A stretch of 64,000 nucleotides of DNA from Alteribacillus sp041949975 (GTDB lineage: Bacteria > Bacillota > Bacilli > Bacillales > Marinococcaceae), in assembly GCF_041949975.1 (NCBI RefSeq), contig NZ_JBHFQG010000004.1, forward strand, positions 143,961 to 207,960, given 5' to 3'. Every line of letters begins with the position of its first letter. The stretch's first letter is position 1. Below the pieces are notes generated by a model. That model did not search any database and had not been told where the DNA came from. It saw only the letters and a list, made by a program, of their open reading frames with translations. The translations under genes and the position numbers were made by a program. Positions 26,305-34,661 of this stretch are shown here, piece after piece.

Positions 26305-26658
26305 TTAGCAGTCTTCTGGAGTACCTGCGTTAGTAGCTGTTTTAAAGGAAGATCCGCAGCCACAGGAAGCAATGGCGTTTGGATTATCAATCGTAAAGCC
26401 ACCGCCCATCATATTTTCTTTATAGTCAATAACAACGCCGTCTAAGAGCGGTGCACTTTCTTTATCGATAAGAATTTGAAAGCCGTTTTCCTCCTGTACA
26501 TTGTCCGTATCTTCGACCTCTGTATCAAAACCCATACCATACGACAATCCGCTGCAGCCGCCGCCTTTTACACCAACACGCAGTTTCAAGTTATCATCAT
26601 TTTCTTCTTTCATCATATTCTTCACACGCTCAATCGCAGCGTCTGTAATATTAATCAT
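26305..26658 (-). CDS. yutM: A-type Fe-S carrier protein (HesB/IscA/ErpA family), YutM
   Basis: 117 aa. The three family cysteines are present, C35 in GGGCSGLSYG and the pair in ASCGCGSSF near residue 100. A-type carriers hand Fe-S clusters from the Suf scaffold to targets. The C-terminal tail ends in a further cysteine (TPEDC). AAAGGAGG precedes the ATG. Partners in this window include SufBCDSU and the NifU-like YutI. Confidence 0.93.
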   Translation of the reverse strand: MINITDAAIERVKNMMKEENDDNLKLRVGVKGGGCSGLSYGMGFDTEVEDTDNVQEENGFQILIDKESAPLLDGVVIDYKENMMGGGFTIDNPNAIASCGCGSSFKTATNAGTPEDC

Positions 26659-26734
26659 GAAAAATCCTCCTTTTCATTAATAAGCCGGAGTTTTGTATTC
26701 CTTAAGGAGAGTATATCGTTTTTTGGAATACCTA

Positions 26735-26956
26735 TCAAATAATCTGCCAAGTTCTTTGGCTGGAGTAGGGTACAGAAGGGAGGGATTTGTTTTTGGGTTT
26801 CAACTCAAGCAGTTTATTATGCTTTTGATCAACTTTTTGACTGTAATGAAGGACTAGAGGATGCTCTATGCCATGTAGTTCAGCAGCTTCTATCATCTTT
26901 TGACGGAGACTTTCTAGTTCTTTTTCCTCCAAGGTAGTGAAAACATTTTTACCCAT
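26735..26956 (-). CDS. Spo0E-like aspartyl-phosphate phosphatase
   Basis: 73 aa. The central part LRQKMIEAAELHGIEHPLVLHYSQKVDQKHN fits the Spo0E family helical hairpin with the SQxxD catalytic motif (SQKVD near residue 39). Such proteins dephosphorylate Spo0A~P and delay sporulation. The C-terminal tail is basic and not conserved. GGGAGGG precedes the ATG. Monocistronic. Which of the paralogues (Spo0E, YisI, YnzD and others) it matches cannot be decided. Confidence 0.85.
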   Translation of the reverse strand: MGKNVFTTLEEKELESLRQKMIEAAELHGIEHPLVLHYSQKVDQKHNKLLELKPKNKSLPSVPYSSQRTWQII

Positions 26957-27212
26957 TGCCTTCCCTCCCTAACAGGGTACATCTTCACATTTATATTATT
27001 TCTATTTTATCTTAATTTCCATAAAAAAACAAATATTATCATATAATGTTTGGTTTTTGCATATTCTTTTCACTGTTTTATCTCTTAAACTTTTTTATTT
27101 GAACTCTTAGTATTTCGGTTCTCTACATGTCTCTCTTTTATTTCAAACCCTCAAGATGTATAATGAATTTATATTGCCGTGGGCATTAACGTATTCAGAA
27201 AGGAAGGATACA

Positions 27213-28310
27213 ATGGCAGTCACTTTAACAAAAGATGCCAAAATGCAGAATATAGCCGATAAAATACAACAAGGTGAGCGCCTTTCCATTGAAGATGGCC
27301 TTTATTTATATGAAACAAGTGACCTTTTAAGCGTAGCCCAGTTAGCTGACCAAGTTAATGAACAGAAAAACGGAACTAATGTTTATTTTATAGAAAATAT
27401 GTACATTAACCCTACAAATGTTTGTGAAGCAAGCTGCGGTTTTTGCGGTTTCAAACGAAAGCCTGGTGAAGAAGGCGCTTATACCATGCATGAAGAAGAA
27501 CTTCTAGAATATGTAGAGAAACGATGGAATGACAACATACAAGAATTTCATATCGTCGGCGGACATAATACAGAGGTTGGCTTTGACTATTACCTCAACA
27601 CTATTAAAACTTTAAAAAAGCATTACCCTCAGGCAGCTGTCAAAGCATATACAGGCGCAGAAATTGAATTTTTCGCCCGTCATGCTGGGCTTACCATGAA
27701 AGAAGTACTTGAAGAGTTAATGAAAGCCGGACTGGACACTCTTCCAGGCGGCGGCGCTGAAATATTAACAGAAAGATACCGAGCTAAAATGAGCCCGGAT
27801 AAAGCTTCTACAGATGAATGGCTTGAAGCCCATGAACTAGCTCATGAGCTTGGAATGAAAACTCATGCGACAATGCTTTACGGTTCCATTGATACCTTTG
27901 AAGAACGACTCATCCATATGGATCGATTACGCCAGCTTCAGGATAAAACGAATGGATTTATGGTTTTCATCCCTCTTGCTATGCAGCCTCGAAAAGTAAA
28001 TGCGGGCTGGAACCGCCGTACTTCTGCATACGATGATATGAGAACGATCGCTATCTCACGTTTGATGCTCGATAACTTTGATCATATCAAAGCATACTGG
28101 ATTAATATTGGAGCGCAATTAACACAAATGGCTCTCACCTTTGGTTCTGATGATATTCATGGCACACTTATTGAGGAGAGAATCTCCCACTCTGTAGGGG
28201 CACTCACCTCTCAGGGGCTGACTCGCAAAGAACTGATCCATCTCATAAAAGGGGCAGACAAACAACCTGTCGAACGTGACACATTTTACAATGTTATCAA
28301 AAAGTATTAA
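27213..28310 (+). CDS. mqnE: Aminofutalosine synthase MqnE (radical SAM)
   Basis: 365 aa from ATG 27213, behind AAGGAAGG; the 19 codons upstream are not family-like. A radical SAM cluster CX3CX2C at C71, C75 and C78 (NVCEASCGFCGFKR), AYTM, HIVGGHN, GLDTLPGGGAEIL and KTHATMLYG. Joins SAM with the chorismate-derived enolpyruvyl compound to make aminofutalosine in the futalosine menaquinone pathway. Related MqnC is less similar in the GGGAEIL region. No other mqn gene lies nearby, so the pathway genes are scattered. Confidence 0.88.
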   Translation: MAVTLTKDAKMQNIADKIQQGERLSIEDGLYLYETSDLLSVAQLADQVNEQKNGTNVYFIENMYINPTNVCEASCGFCGFKRKPGEEGAYTMHEEELLEYVEKRWNDNIQEFHIVGGHNTEVGFDYYLNTIKTLKKHYPQAAVKAYTGAEIEFFARHAGLTMKEVLEELMKAGLDTLPGGGAEILTERYRAKMSPDKASTDEWLEAHELAHELGMKTHATMLYGSIDTFEERLIHMDRLRQLQDKTNGFMVFIPLAMQPRKVNAGWNRRTSAYDDMRTIAISRLMLDNFDHIKAYWINIGAQLTQMALTFGSDDIHGTLIEERISHSVGALTSQGLTRKELIHLIKGADKQPVERDTFYNVIKKY

Positions 28311-28314
28311 ACAT

Positions 28315-28351
28315 AAAAATGGGAAAAGGCAGCTGCTCTTTCCCATTTTTT
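28315..28351. terminator. Bidirectional terminator mqnE / dapF
   Basis: A 12-bp perfect stem (28315-28326 with 28340-28351) between the two converging stop codons. Confidence 0.88.
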
Positions 28352-28352
28352 C

Positions 28353-29210
28353 TTACTTTCTTATTCTATACGTTCCTTCGCATATTGTTTCCGCCGGGCC
28401 AGTCATCCAAATATTCCCTTCTTCTTTCCAGGTAATATGCAGATCTCCTCCGAGAAGGTGTACGGTAATAGTTGTTTCCTTTTTGGATCGATGTGTAAGA
28501 ACAGCAGCTGCTACAGCAGCGCATGCCCCCGTACCGCAGGCTTGTGTGATGCCTGAACCTCTCTCCCATACGCGAAAATGCATTTTATCTTCAGCAATCA
28601 TTTCTACAAATTCAATGTTTGCTGATTCTAGAAACATATCATGCTTCTCCAGCACAGGACCGGCCTTCTCGACTGGAGCTTTGTTAATATCATCTACAAA
28701 GAAAACGGCGTGGGGGTTGCCCATAGAAAGGGCCGTCATTTTTAAAGTAGCTCCAGACACTTCTACTTCTTCTTCAATCGTTTTGCTATCAGGATCACCT
28801 TTCAAGGGAATGTCTTTTTTTAATAACCTGGGCGGTCCCATATCTACAGAAACAAGCTCTACCTGCTGCTCATCTTCACTTAAATGAACGCTTGCTTTTA
28901 CTGGACCTCCAAGCGTTTCAACTGTGAAATCCTTTTTTGAGACGAGATTCTTTTCATAGGCCAGTTTTGCTACACAGCGAAGTCCATTACCGCAATTTTT
29001 TGCTTCTGAACCGTCCGCATTGAACACTCTCATCCGGATGTCTTGTTCTTTTGATGGGCCGATCAATATCATTCCATCTGAACCGATGCCCGTGTTTTTA
29101 TTAGAAATCTGTACAGCAATATTTGATAATTCTTCTTCTTTTAACGTTTCTTCAAAAAGGTTTATATATATATAACTATTCCCTAAACCATGCATTTTGG
29201 TGAATTTCAT
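28353..29210 (-). CDS. dapF: Diaminopimelate epimerase
   Basis: 285 aa from ATG 29210 (GGGAG site). Converts LL- to meso-diaminopimelate for lysine and peptidoglycan. The two catalytic cysteines lie in NCGNGLRC (about residue 77) and ACGTGACAAV (about 225). N-terminal FTKMHGLGNSYIYI and SDGMILIG are typical. The ATG overlaps the stop of the preceding 84-aa gene (ATGA), so they are translationally coupled. Corresponds to B. subtilis yutL/dapF next to yutM and yuzB. Confidence 0.96.
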   Translation of the reverse strand: MKFTKMHGLGNSYIYINLFEETLKEEELSNIAVQISNKNTGIGSDGMILIGPSKEQDIRMRVFNADGSEAKNCGNGLRCVAKLAYEKNLVSKKDFTVETLGGPVKASVHLSEDEQQVELVSVDMGPPRLLKKDIPLKGDPDSKTIEEEVEVSGATLKMTALSMGNPHAVFFVDDINKAPVEKAGPVLEKHDMFLESANIEFVEMIAEDKMHFRVWERGSGITQACGTGACAAVAAAVLTHRSKKETTITVHLLGGDLHITWKEEGNIWMTGPAETICEGTYRIRK

Positions 29211-29461
29211 TTTTTGCTCCCTCGTTTCCTCAACGAATCTGTCGTCCAAAAGTAATCATTATCTGCTTGAACAATTGTCATTTTGTTATGACAACAAGGC
29301 ATGATAAGGGTTGTTTTTATTTCCTCCATTGCGTTTTCTAAGTCCTCCGGTTTCATATATGTAAGCACATTTTTAGCATCGCAATAGGGGCAGTCCTCGA
29401 TATAAATATCATCACCCATCTTCTCAAACGGCCATGTATTTTCAAAAGGAATTAATTTCAT
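29207..29461 (-). CDS. Conserved small zinc-ribbon-like protein coupled to dapF
   Basis: 84 aa. A CPYC pair near residue 24 and a PCCHNK element near residue 56 suggest a metal site of the type CX2C...CCH. The rest is acidic (YMKPEDLENAMEEIKT). GGGAGGG precedes the ATG, and its stop overlaps the dapF start by 4 nt. Similar small proteins occur beside dapF in other Bacillaceae as far as I recall, but no function is known to me. Confidence 0.75.
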   Translation of the reverse strand: MKLIPFENTWPFEKMGDDIYIEDCPYCDAKNVLTYMKPEDLENAMEEIKTTLIMPCCHNKMTIVQADNDYFWTTDSLRKRGSKK

Positions 29462-29521
29462 TTATATCCTTTTCCCTCCCTATTTTATAAGTAACAGAAA
29501 ATTTTTGAAAGTGTATTATTA

Positions 29522-29570
29522 GAAAAACTCGGCTTGCCGCCAAGTCCTTATGGCGGAAGTCGTAGTTTTA
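29522..29570 (-). terminator. Terminator of yuzB
   Basis: Outer AAAACT/AGTTTT and inner CCGCCA/TGGCGG pairings (29524-29541 with 29551-29569) form a long imperfect hairpin followed on the minus strand by TTTTTC. A second hairpin (29618-29630 with 29658-29667) lies closer to yuzB but lacks a T-run. Confidence 0.6.
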
Positions 29571-29675
29571 CTTATACTTTGAACCTTTAACAAAGTTAAA
29601 CATTCCTAAAGTATAAAGGAAGCTGTTTCCAAAGCAAAGCTATCAGCTCCAAGCTTAGGAAACAGCTCCCTATTA

Positions 29676-29912
29676 CTAAAACATTGGATTTTCATCCAAG
29701 TATTTATAAATATTGGAGAGCAGCTCTTCTGAAGTTTCCCCTTCAACGACTTCTCCGTTCACCAGGGCGTACATGCTGCCAGCACACTGACCGCAGTTTC
29801 CGAGACAGCCGTATTCGATAATATCAAGATTGGGGTCTTTTTCTAGTTCTTCTTTCACTTTCTGAGTGCCGCTCGCCAGATTACTTAAACAAAATTCTAT
29901 AATCGGCCTCAT
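29676..29912 (-). CDS. yuzB: DUF1450 protein YuzB
   Basis: 78 aa from ATG 29912 (GAGGTG site). Cysteines in EFCLSNLASG and EYGCLGNCGQCAGS give a CX3CX2C cluster-like motif resembling thioredoxin-like ferredoxins; the C-terminus YKYLDENPMF is diagnostic for the YuzB family. Possibly an Fe-S or disulfide protein; function unproven. Conserved neighbour of dapF and yutJ. Confidence 0.88.
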   Translation of the reverse strand: MRPIIEFCLSNLASGTQKVKEELEKDPNLDIIEYGCLGNCGQCAGSMYALVNGEVVEGETSEELLSNIYKYLDENPMF

Positions 29913-30054
29913 TATTCTCACCTCTTTAAGGGTCTGCAATTATCCTATCGCTGCAGCTGCTATTAGTCAACATGTTTTACTCAATAAGAATACAGGGGAT
30001 ATGTCTATTAAAAAATGCTCAACTTCACAAAATAGTTAGATTTTTTATGGATTG

Positions 30055-30083
30055 TTGTAAATTTGCCATGAAATCGTTATAAT
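30055..30083 (+). promoter_or_regulatory. Sigma-A promoter of the TetR-NDH fusion gene
   Basis: TTGTAA (30055-30060) and TATAAT (30078-30083) with an optimal 17-bp spacer, about 75 bp upstream of the ATG. The expected transcription start at about 30090 falls at the palindrome described next. Confidence 0.7.
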
Positions 30084-30089
30084 CTGAAG

Positions 30090-30101
30090 TGACCGAGGTC
30101 A
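30090..30101 (+). promoter_or_regulatory. Putative TetR-family operator
   Basis: TGACC-GA-GGTCA, a perfect 5-bp inverted repeat with a 2-bp centre, sits at the expected transcription start. Its TGACC half-sites are like those of many TetR-family operators. The gene it precedes encodes a TetR-type domain, so autorepression is the simplest reading. Not proven. Confidence 0.5.
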
Positions 30102-30157
30102 TTTTTTACATATACATATAAAAGACGTCTTCCTCTTATCATATTGGAGAGATTAAA

Positions 30158-31798
30158 ATGAAAAGATCTGAAAAAAAACAACAAACCAGGGGAAAAATAT
30201 TAAAAGCGGCAGTTGCCCTGTTTCGCGAAAAAGGGTTTGAAGCAGCTACTGTTCAGGAAATAACAGAGAATGCTGAGGTTGCAAAAGGGACGTTTTTTAA
30301 TTATTTTCCAACAAAAGAGTCTATTATGGAAGCTTTAGCAGAGGATAGGCTTTATCAGGTGGATGAATACCTGACAACATACGGTCTGCAGACCATCACG
30401 TTTATCTCAAAGCTCCGCGCTCATTTCAGCTTTTTTCTTGGAGAATACCATTTCAATCCGGACTTAACACGGCGGATTTGGCAGCATGTCGTAGAAAGTG
30501 ATTCTCTTCTTCTTGAGAAATGGCGTGAGCTTTTAGAAACTGGCGTTCAACGAGAAGAAGTAAAAGCCGATACCGATCTTACCCTCTGGTCGAACGTCAT
30601 TAACAGTCATTTTTATTACACACTGGCATCCTGCAAGGAAGATACACGGGAAGCGTTTTTAGATGAACTGATGCTGCTGATGCATACCAGCTTAAAAGGA
30701 ATTCTAACAAAAAGGGGAAATCGTGCTATGAAGAAATTAGTTATTTTAGGAGGAGGATATGGAGGCATGCGTATATTGCAGAGGCTGCTTCCTAACGACC
30801 TTCCAGACGATATAGAGTTAGTACTTGTAGACAAACTGCCATACCACTGCTTTAAAACAGAGTACTATGCATTAGCTGCAGGTACGGAATCGGATCATGA
30901 TGTTAGAGTTCCTTTTCCTAAACATGACCGTCTTTCCCTTCATTTCGGCACCGTAGATTCTATAGACAGAGAAAATAAACTTATTCATATGAGAGGAGAA
31001 GAACCTCTTTCATATGACCTTTTAATTATCGGACTTGGTTGTGAAGATAAATATCATGGCGTTCCAGGAGCAGAGGAAAATACGTATAGCATTCAAAGCA
31101 TGGAAAAAACAAGACGAACGTATGAAGCTCTTAATAATCTCCCTGCTCAATCAGTCGTTTCTATTGTTGGAGCAGGGTTAAGCGGAGTGGAAGTAGCAAG
31201 TGAGCTGCGGGAAAGCCGTTCCGATTTACACATAAAACTTTTTGACCGCGGGGAAACAATTCTCCCCATGTTTCCGAAACGCCTTAGTAATTACGTCCAA
31301 AATTGGTTTGTAAAACATGAAGTAGAAGTTATTAGTAATTCAAATATCACTAAGGTACAAAAAAACGGTCTTTACAATCATGAGGATTTTATAGCCTCTG
31401 ATGCTATTATTTGGACAGCGGGCATACAGCCAAACAAGGTTGTACGTGATTTGGATGTAGAAAAAGATGAAAAAGGTCGGATAGTATTAACTCCTCATCA
31501 TCATCTCCCAGACGATGAGAATACCTTTGTGGTTGGAGATTGTGCCAGCCTTCCTCATGCACCAAGTGCGCAGCTGGCAGAAGGTCAGGCAGAGCAAATT
31601 GCAATGGTTCTTAAAAAACGCTGGAATGGAGAAGCTCTTCCGGAAAACCTACCTAAAATAAAATTAAAAGGAGTTTTAGGATCCTTAGGAAAGAAACATG
31701 GCTTTGGGGTGATGGGAGATACAGCTGTAACAGGAAGAGTAGCACGATTACTTAAAAGCGGCGTGTTATGGATGTATAAACACCATTCTGGTGTCTAA
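30158..31798 (+). CDS. TetR-type regulator fused in frame to a YutJ-like NADH dehydrogenase
   Basis: 546 aa in one open frame. Residues 1-60 form a TetR helix-turn-helix (GKILKAAVALFREKGFEAAT, then AKGTFFNYFPTKESI) and 61-188 an all-helical ligand domain. Residues 191-546 are a full type II NADH dehydrogenase: ILGGGYGGM (196-204), KLPYHCFKTEYYALAAGT, the second Rossmann VGAGLSGVEVASEL, WTAGIQPN and FVVGDCAS. B. subtilis YutJ is a stand-alone protein of about 355 aa; here its start corresponds to M191 (ATG 30728), with AAGGGG 10 nt before it. So the protein may be made both as fusion and as a separate enzyme. No stop codon separates the parts. The neighbourhood (yuzB, yuzD, yutI) matches yutJ. 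Confidence 0.88.
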   Translation: MKRSEKKQQTRGKILKAAVALFREKGFEAATVQEITENAEVAKGTFFNYFPTKESIMEALAEDRLYQVDEYLTTYGLQTITFISKLRAHFSFFLGEYHFNPDLTRRIWQHVVESDSLLLEKWRELLETGVQREEVKADTDLTLWSNVINSHFYYTLASCKEDTREAFLDELMLLMHTSLKGILTKRGNRAMKKLVILGGGYGGMRILQRLLPNDLPDDIELVLVDKLPYHCFKTEYYALAAGTESDHDVRVPFPKHDRLSLHFGTVDSIDRENKLIHMRGEEPLSYDLLIIGLGCEDKYHGVPGAEENTYSIQSMEKTRRTYEALNNLPAQSVVSIVGAGLSGVEVASELRESRSDLHIKLFDRGETILPMFPKRLSNYVQNWFVKHEVEVISNSNITKVQKNGLYNHEDFIASDAIIWTAGIQPNKVVRDLDVEKDEKGRIVLTPHHHLPDDENTFVVGDCASLPHAPSAQLAEGQAEQIAMVLKKRWNGEALPENLPKIKLKGVLGSLGKKHGFGVMGDTAVTGRVARLLKSGVLWMYKHHSGV

Positions 31799-31838
31799 AA
31801 AAGCTGCTTGCAGCAAGTTATTGCTGCTGCAGCTTTTT
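31797..31838. terminator. Bidirectional terminator after the NDH fusion / yuzD
   Basis: AAAAAAGCTGC (31797-31807) pairs with GCAGCTTTTT (31829-31838), with inner GCAGCA/TGCTGC pairing. It contains the yuzD stop codon and follows the fusion gene. Confidence 0.75.
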
Positions 31839-32147
31839 CTCTATTGTATTATACAGCGTTTTTAACCTGGGATTCCCTTCTGCGGCTATCTCTCCTTCAA
31901 TCGTCACGAGAGGATAGAAATATTCATCAGCGAGAATTTCTTCTGCTAATTTTAAATCCTCTCCTTCTAATAGATCCGTTTTTTCTATATCTATATATAG
32001 AAAATAAAATGATTCGTTTGGATACTTTCGATTAATTGCTGCTTCAAGCCATTCCTTTGTCTCAAGACTAGACGGGAGATTAACACAGCTGGGACATTTC
32101 TTTTCTGCTCCATAAATTTTCACTTCCATTGATTTTGTTTCTGTCAT
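31818..32147 (-). CDS. yuzD: YuzD family (DUF1462) thioredoxin-like protein
   Basis: 109 aa. VKIYGAEKKCPSCVNLPSS carries a CPSC redox-like motif at residues 18-21, then WLEAAINRKYPNESFYFLYIDI and DEYFYPLVTIEGEIAAEGNPRL, all typical of YuzD. The fold is thioredoxin-like; no activity is known. GGGGAG precedes the ATG. It is divergent from yutI, as in B. subtilis. Confidence 0.88.
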   Translation of the reverse strand: MTETKSMEVKIYGAEKKCPSCVNLPSSLETKEWLEAAINRKYPNESFYFLYIDIEKTDLLEGEDLKLAEEILADEYFYPLVTIEGEIAAEGNPRLKTLYNTIEKKLQQQ

Positions 32148-32344
32148 GCGTTTTCTCCCCTTTTTTCTATCTTACTATCAGAAGTCGGTTAAAGCAACGA
32201 CAGAAAAGTATATTTTTACACCGCCTCATTGGTTGTCATTAACAAGCGTTTCATAGTAGAATATGGATTAAGCCCTAATGATTATGGAACATATCCGAAC
32301 AGGATAATATAATAAGGGGAAAGAAAGAAAGGAGAGATGAAAGC

Positions 32345-32587
32345 ATGCCAAACACAACCGAAGACATGCACGCTCAAGTCCAGGAAGTTCTCGAGAAGCT
32401 GCGTCCGTTTTTGCTGCGTGACGGTGGAGACGTTGAATTAGTTGATGTTGAAGACGGCATTGTGAAAGTTCGTCTAATGGGAGCATGCGGCTCTTGCCCA
32501 TCTTCCACTATTACATTGAAAGCAGGAATCGAGCGTGCTTTGCTTGAAGAAGTTCCTGGTGTAGTGGAGTTAGAACAAGTATTTTAA
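32345..32587 (+). CDS. yutI: NifU C-terminal-domain Fe-S scaffold/carrier YutI
   Basis: 80 aa. The NifU/Nfu domain is complete: LRPFLLRDGGDVELVDVEDG and the cluster-binding C48-x2-C51 in MGACGSCPSST. Homodimers bind a [4Fe-4S] cluster between the two CxxC motifs and pass it to target proteins such as LipA, also encoded here. AAAGGAGAG precedes the ATG. Monocistronic, with a strong terminator. Confidence 0.93.
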   Translation: MPNTTEDMHAQVQEVLEKLRPFLLRDGGDVELVDVEDGIVKVRLMGACGSCPSSTITLKAGIERALLEEVPGVVELEQVF

Positions 32588-32603
32588 TGACCATTGGTTA
32601 TTT

Positions 32604-32640
32604 AAAAGGGTGTCCCTTTAACGAAGGGACACCCTTTTTT
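32604..32640. terminator. Bidirectional terminator yutI / thrB
   Basis: A 15-bp perfect stem (32604-32618 with about 32624-32638) followed by T's. It lies between the yutI stop and the end of the hom-thrC-thrB operon. Confidence 0.88.
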
Positions 32641-32680
32641 CAGTAAAAACCATTTTACTATAAAGCAGGTGCGAGAATAA

Positions 32681-33601
32681 TCAGCTTGTTTTTGCTGTGA
32701 GCTTCTGATAACGTACAGTTGCTCCAAATGGTGCTGGTTTAGCTGTCTGCACTTCAAACTGAGGATAATCTTTTTGAAGTTTTTTGCAAACCTCTTCTCC
32801 TTTTCCCCGTGGCGCAAGACACATTATAGTTGGACCTGCTCCGCTTAAAGCGGCCCCATAGGCACCGTAATCTTGAATGTTTTCCATAATATCTATCAAT
32901 CCAGGAACCAGTTTTTCCCGATATGGATGATGGAAAACATCCTGGACCATCATTTTTCCTACCAGTTCCCAATCTTCTTTTAATAAAGCAGCAATCAGGA
33001 CGTTGCTTACAGAGCTGCCTTTAATAGCTTTATGATACTCTAGAGAGTCTGGTAAAATCCCTCTTGCTTTTTTTGTCATTAATTCAGAAGCTGGAACGGC
33101 CATCACTAAATCAATATCAGGAACTCCGCAATGCACCATGTTTGTATCATTTTCATTGTGAGAACCAACAATCAGGCCTCCATATAAACATGGTCCTACG
33201 TTATCAGGGTGACCTTCCCACAGGCTGGCAAATCTCATTTTTTCCTCTTTCAGAAGCGAAGCATTGGTTAACTTATCTGTAAGCTCAATAGCAGCTATAA
33301 TTGCTGCTGCACTGCTTCCCAGCCCTCGGGCAAGAGGTATATCACTGGTCATCTTAACTTCGCATGCTGGCAGTTCTTTTCCCAGCTGCCTTGCCAACTC
33401 TTCTGCTACTTCATATACCAAATTATCTTTTCCTTCTGGAATATCAGCTAACTCAGGAGAATATGAATAAAACCTCCACTCTGAAGAGCGTTCTGCCTCT
33501 AACGTTAAATGACGATTCACCGCAAGGCCGATTGAATCAAATCCCGGCCCTAAATTAGCAGAACTGGCCGGCACAGTGATGACCAATTTCTCACCTGCCA
33601 C
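32681..33601 (-). CDS. thrB: Homoserine kinase
   Basis: 306 aa from GTG 33601, placed 6 nt behind AAGGAGGGG; the frame extends nine codons upstream. GHMP kinase: VTVPASSANLGPGFDS at the start, the ATP-binding PLARGLGSSAAAI (about 90-102) and the C-terminal GAALSGAGPTIMC. Phosphorylates homoserine for threonine synthesis. It overlaps the end of thrC by 11 nt, in the operon hom-thrC-thrB. Confidence 0.96.
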   Translation of the reverse strand: MAGEKLVITVPASSANLGPGFDSIGLAVNRHLTLEAERSSEWRFYSYSPELADIPEGKDNLVYEVAEELARQLGKELPACEVKMTSDIPLARGLGSSAAAIIAAIELTDKLTNASLLKEEKMRFASLWEGHPDNVGPCLYGGLIVGSHNENDTNMVHCGVPDIDLVMAVPASELMTKKARGILPDSLEYHKAIKGSSVSNVLIAALLKEDWELVGKMMVQDVFHHPYREKLVPGLIDIMENIQDYGAYGAALSGAGPTIMCLAPRGKGEEVCKKLQKDYPQFEVQTAKPAPFGATVRYQKLTAKTS

Positions 33602-34661
33602 TTGTAACCCCTCCTTTGAGCTGTTCAAGAAAGGCCTCTTCTTTGTTTGGTATAACAGTAGGTTTTACAGTTACCGTGTCAATGGCTGTGCTTGGATCCT
33701 TCAGTCCGTTTCCGGTTAATACACATACAACCTTGGACCCTTTTGGAACAGCGCCACTTTCGATTTGTTTTTTCAAACCTGCAATAGAGGCGCAAGAAGC
33801 AGGCTCAGCAAAAACTCCTTCTTTTTGAGCTAGAAGCTGATAGGCTTCTAATATTTCTTCGTCTGTAACGATGCCAATTTGGCCATTTGACTCGTTAGCA
33901 GCTTCCACCGCTTTCGACCAGCTGGCTGGATTGCCTATGCGGATAGCTGTAGCTACAGTTTCCGGTTCTTCGATCACTTGATCTTTTACGATAGCAGCAG
34001 CACCTTCTGCTTCAAATCCATGCATTTGAGGAAGGCCCGTGCGTTTCTTCTCATGATATTCTTTAAAACCTTTCCAATAGGCTGTAATATTTCCTGCATT
34101 ACCGACTGGAATAGAAAGCACGTCCGGAGCTTCCCCAAGAACATCACAAATTTCAAAAGCGGATGTTTTTTGTCCCTCTATTCTATAAGGGTTAACAGAA
34201 TTAACAAGCGTAATGTTTTCCTTTTTGCTTACAGACCGGACAATGTCTAAAGCGTTATCGAAATTTCCTTGAATCTCAAATACTTCTGCACCGTACATCA
34301 CAGCCTGCGCAAGCTTGCCAAGTGCGATTTTCCCTTCTGGTATGACAACAATACAACGCAGACCAGCCCTGGCACCGTATGCAGCAGCTGCAGCAGAAGT
34401 GTTACCGGTAGAAGCGCATATAATGGCTTTGCTTCCTTCTTCTTTTGCTTTTGCTACAGCCATAACCATTCCCCGGTCTTTAAAAGAACCAGTTGGGTTT
34501 GCCCCCTCGGTTTTAACAAAAATTTCTGCTCCCCATTCTTCTGATAAACGTTCAAGCGGGATCAGAGGTGTATTTCCTTCATTTAAAGTTAAAAGCGGTG
34601 TGTTCTCGTGCACCGGCAAATATTCTTTATAAGTGTGAAGCAATCCCTTCCAGCTGCTCAT
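33591..34661 (-). CDS. thrC: Threonine synthase
   Basis: 356 aa, fold-type II PLP enzyme. PLP lysine K61 in GSFKDRGM, then CASTGNTSAAAAAYGARAG, VGNAGNITAYWKG for phosphate binding and the C-terminal VCVLTGNGLKDP. Converts O-phosphohomoserine to threonine. The start ATG overlaps the hom stop (TAATG). Length is that of the short bacterial form. Confidence 0.97.
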   Translation of the reverse strand: MSSWKGLLHTYKEYLPVHENTPLLTLNEGNTPLIPLERLSEEWGAEIFVKTEGANPTGSFKDRGMVMAVAKAKEEGSKAIICASTGNTSAAAAAYGARAGLRCIVVIPEGKIALGKLAQAVMYGAEVFEIQGNFDNALDIVRSVSKKENITLVNSVNPYRIEGQKTSAFEICDVLGEAPDVLSIPVGNAGNITAYWKGFKEYHEKKRTGLPQMHGFEAEGAAAIVKDQVIEEPETVATAIRIGNPASWSKAVEAANESNGQIGIVTDEEILEAYQLLAQKEGVFAEPASCASIAGLKKQIESGAVPKGSKVVCVLTGNGLKDPSTAIDTVTVKPTVIPNKEEAFLEQLKGGVTSGR

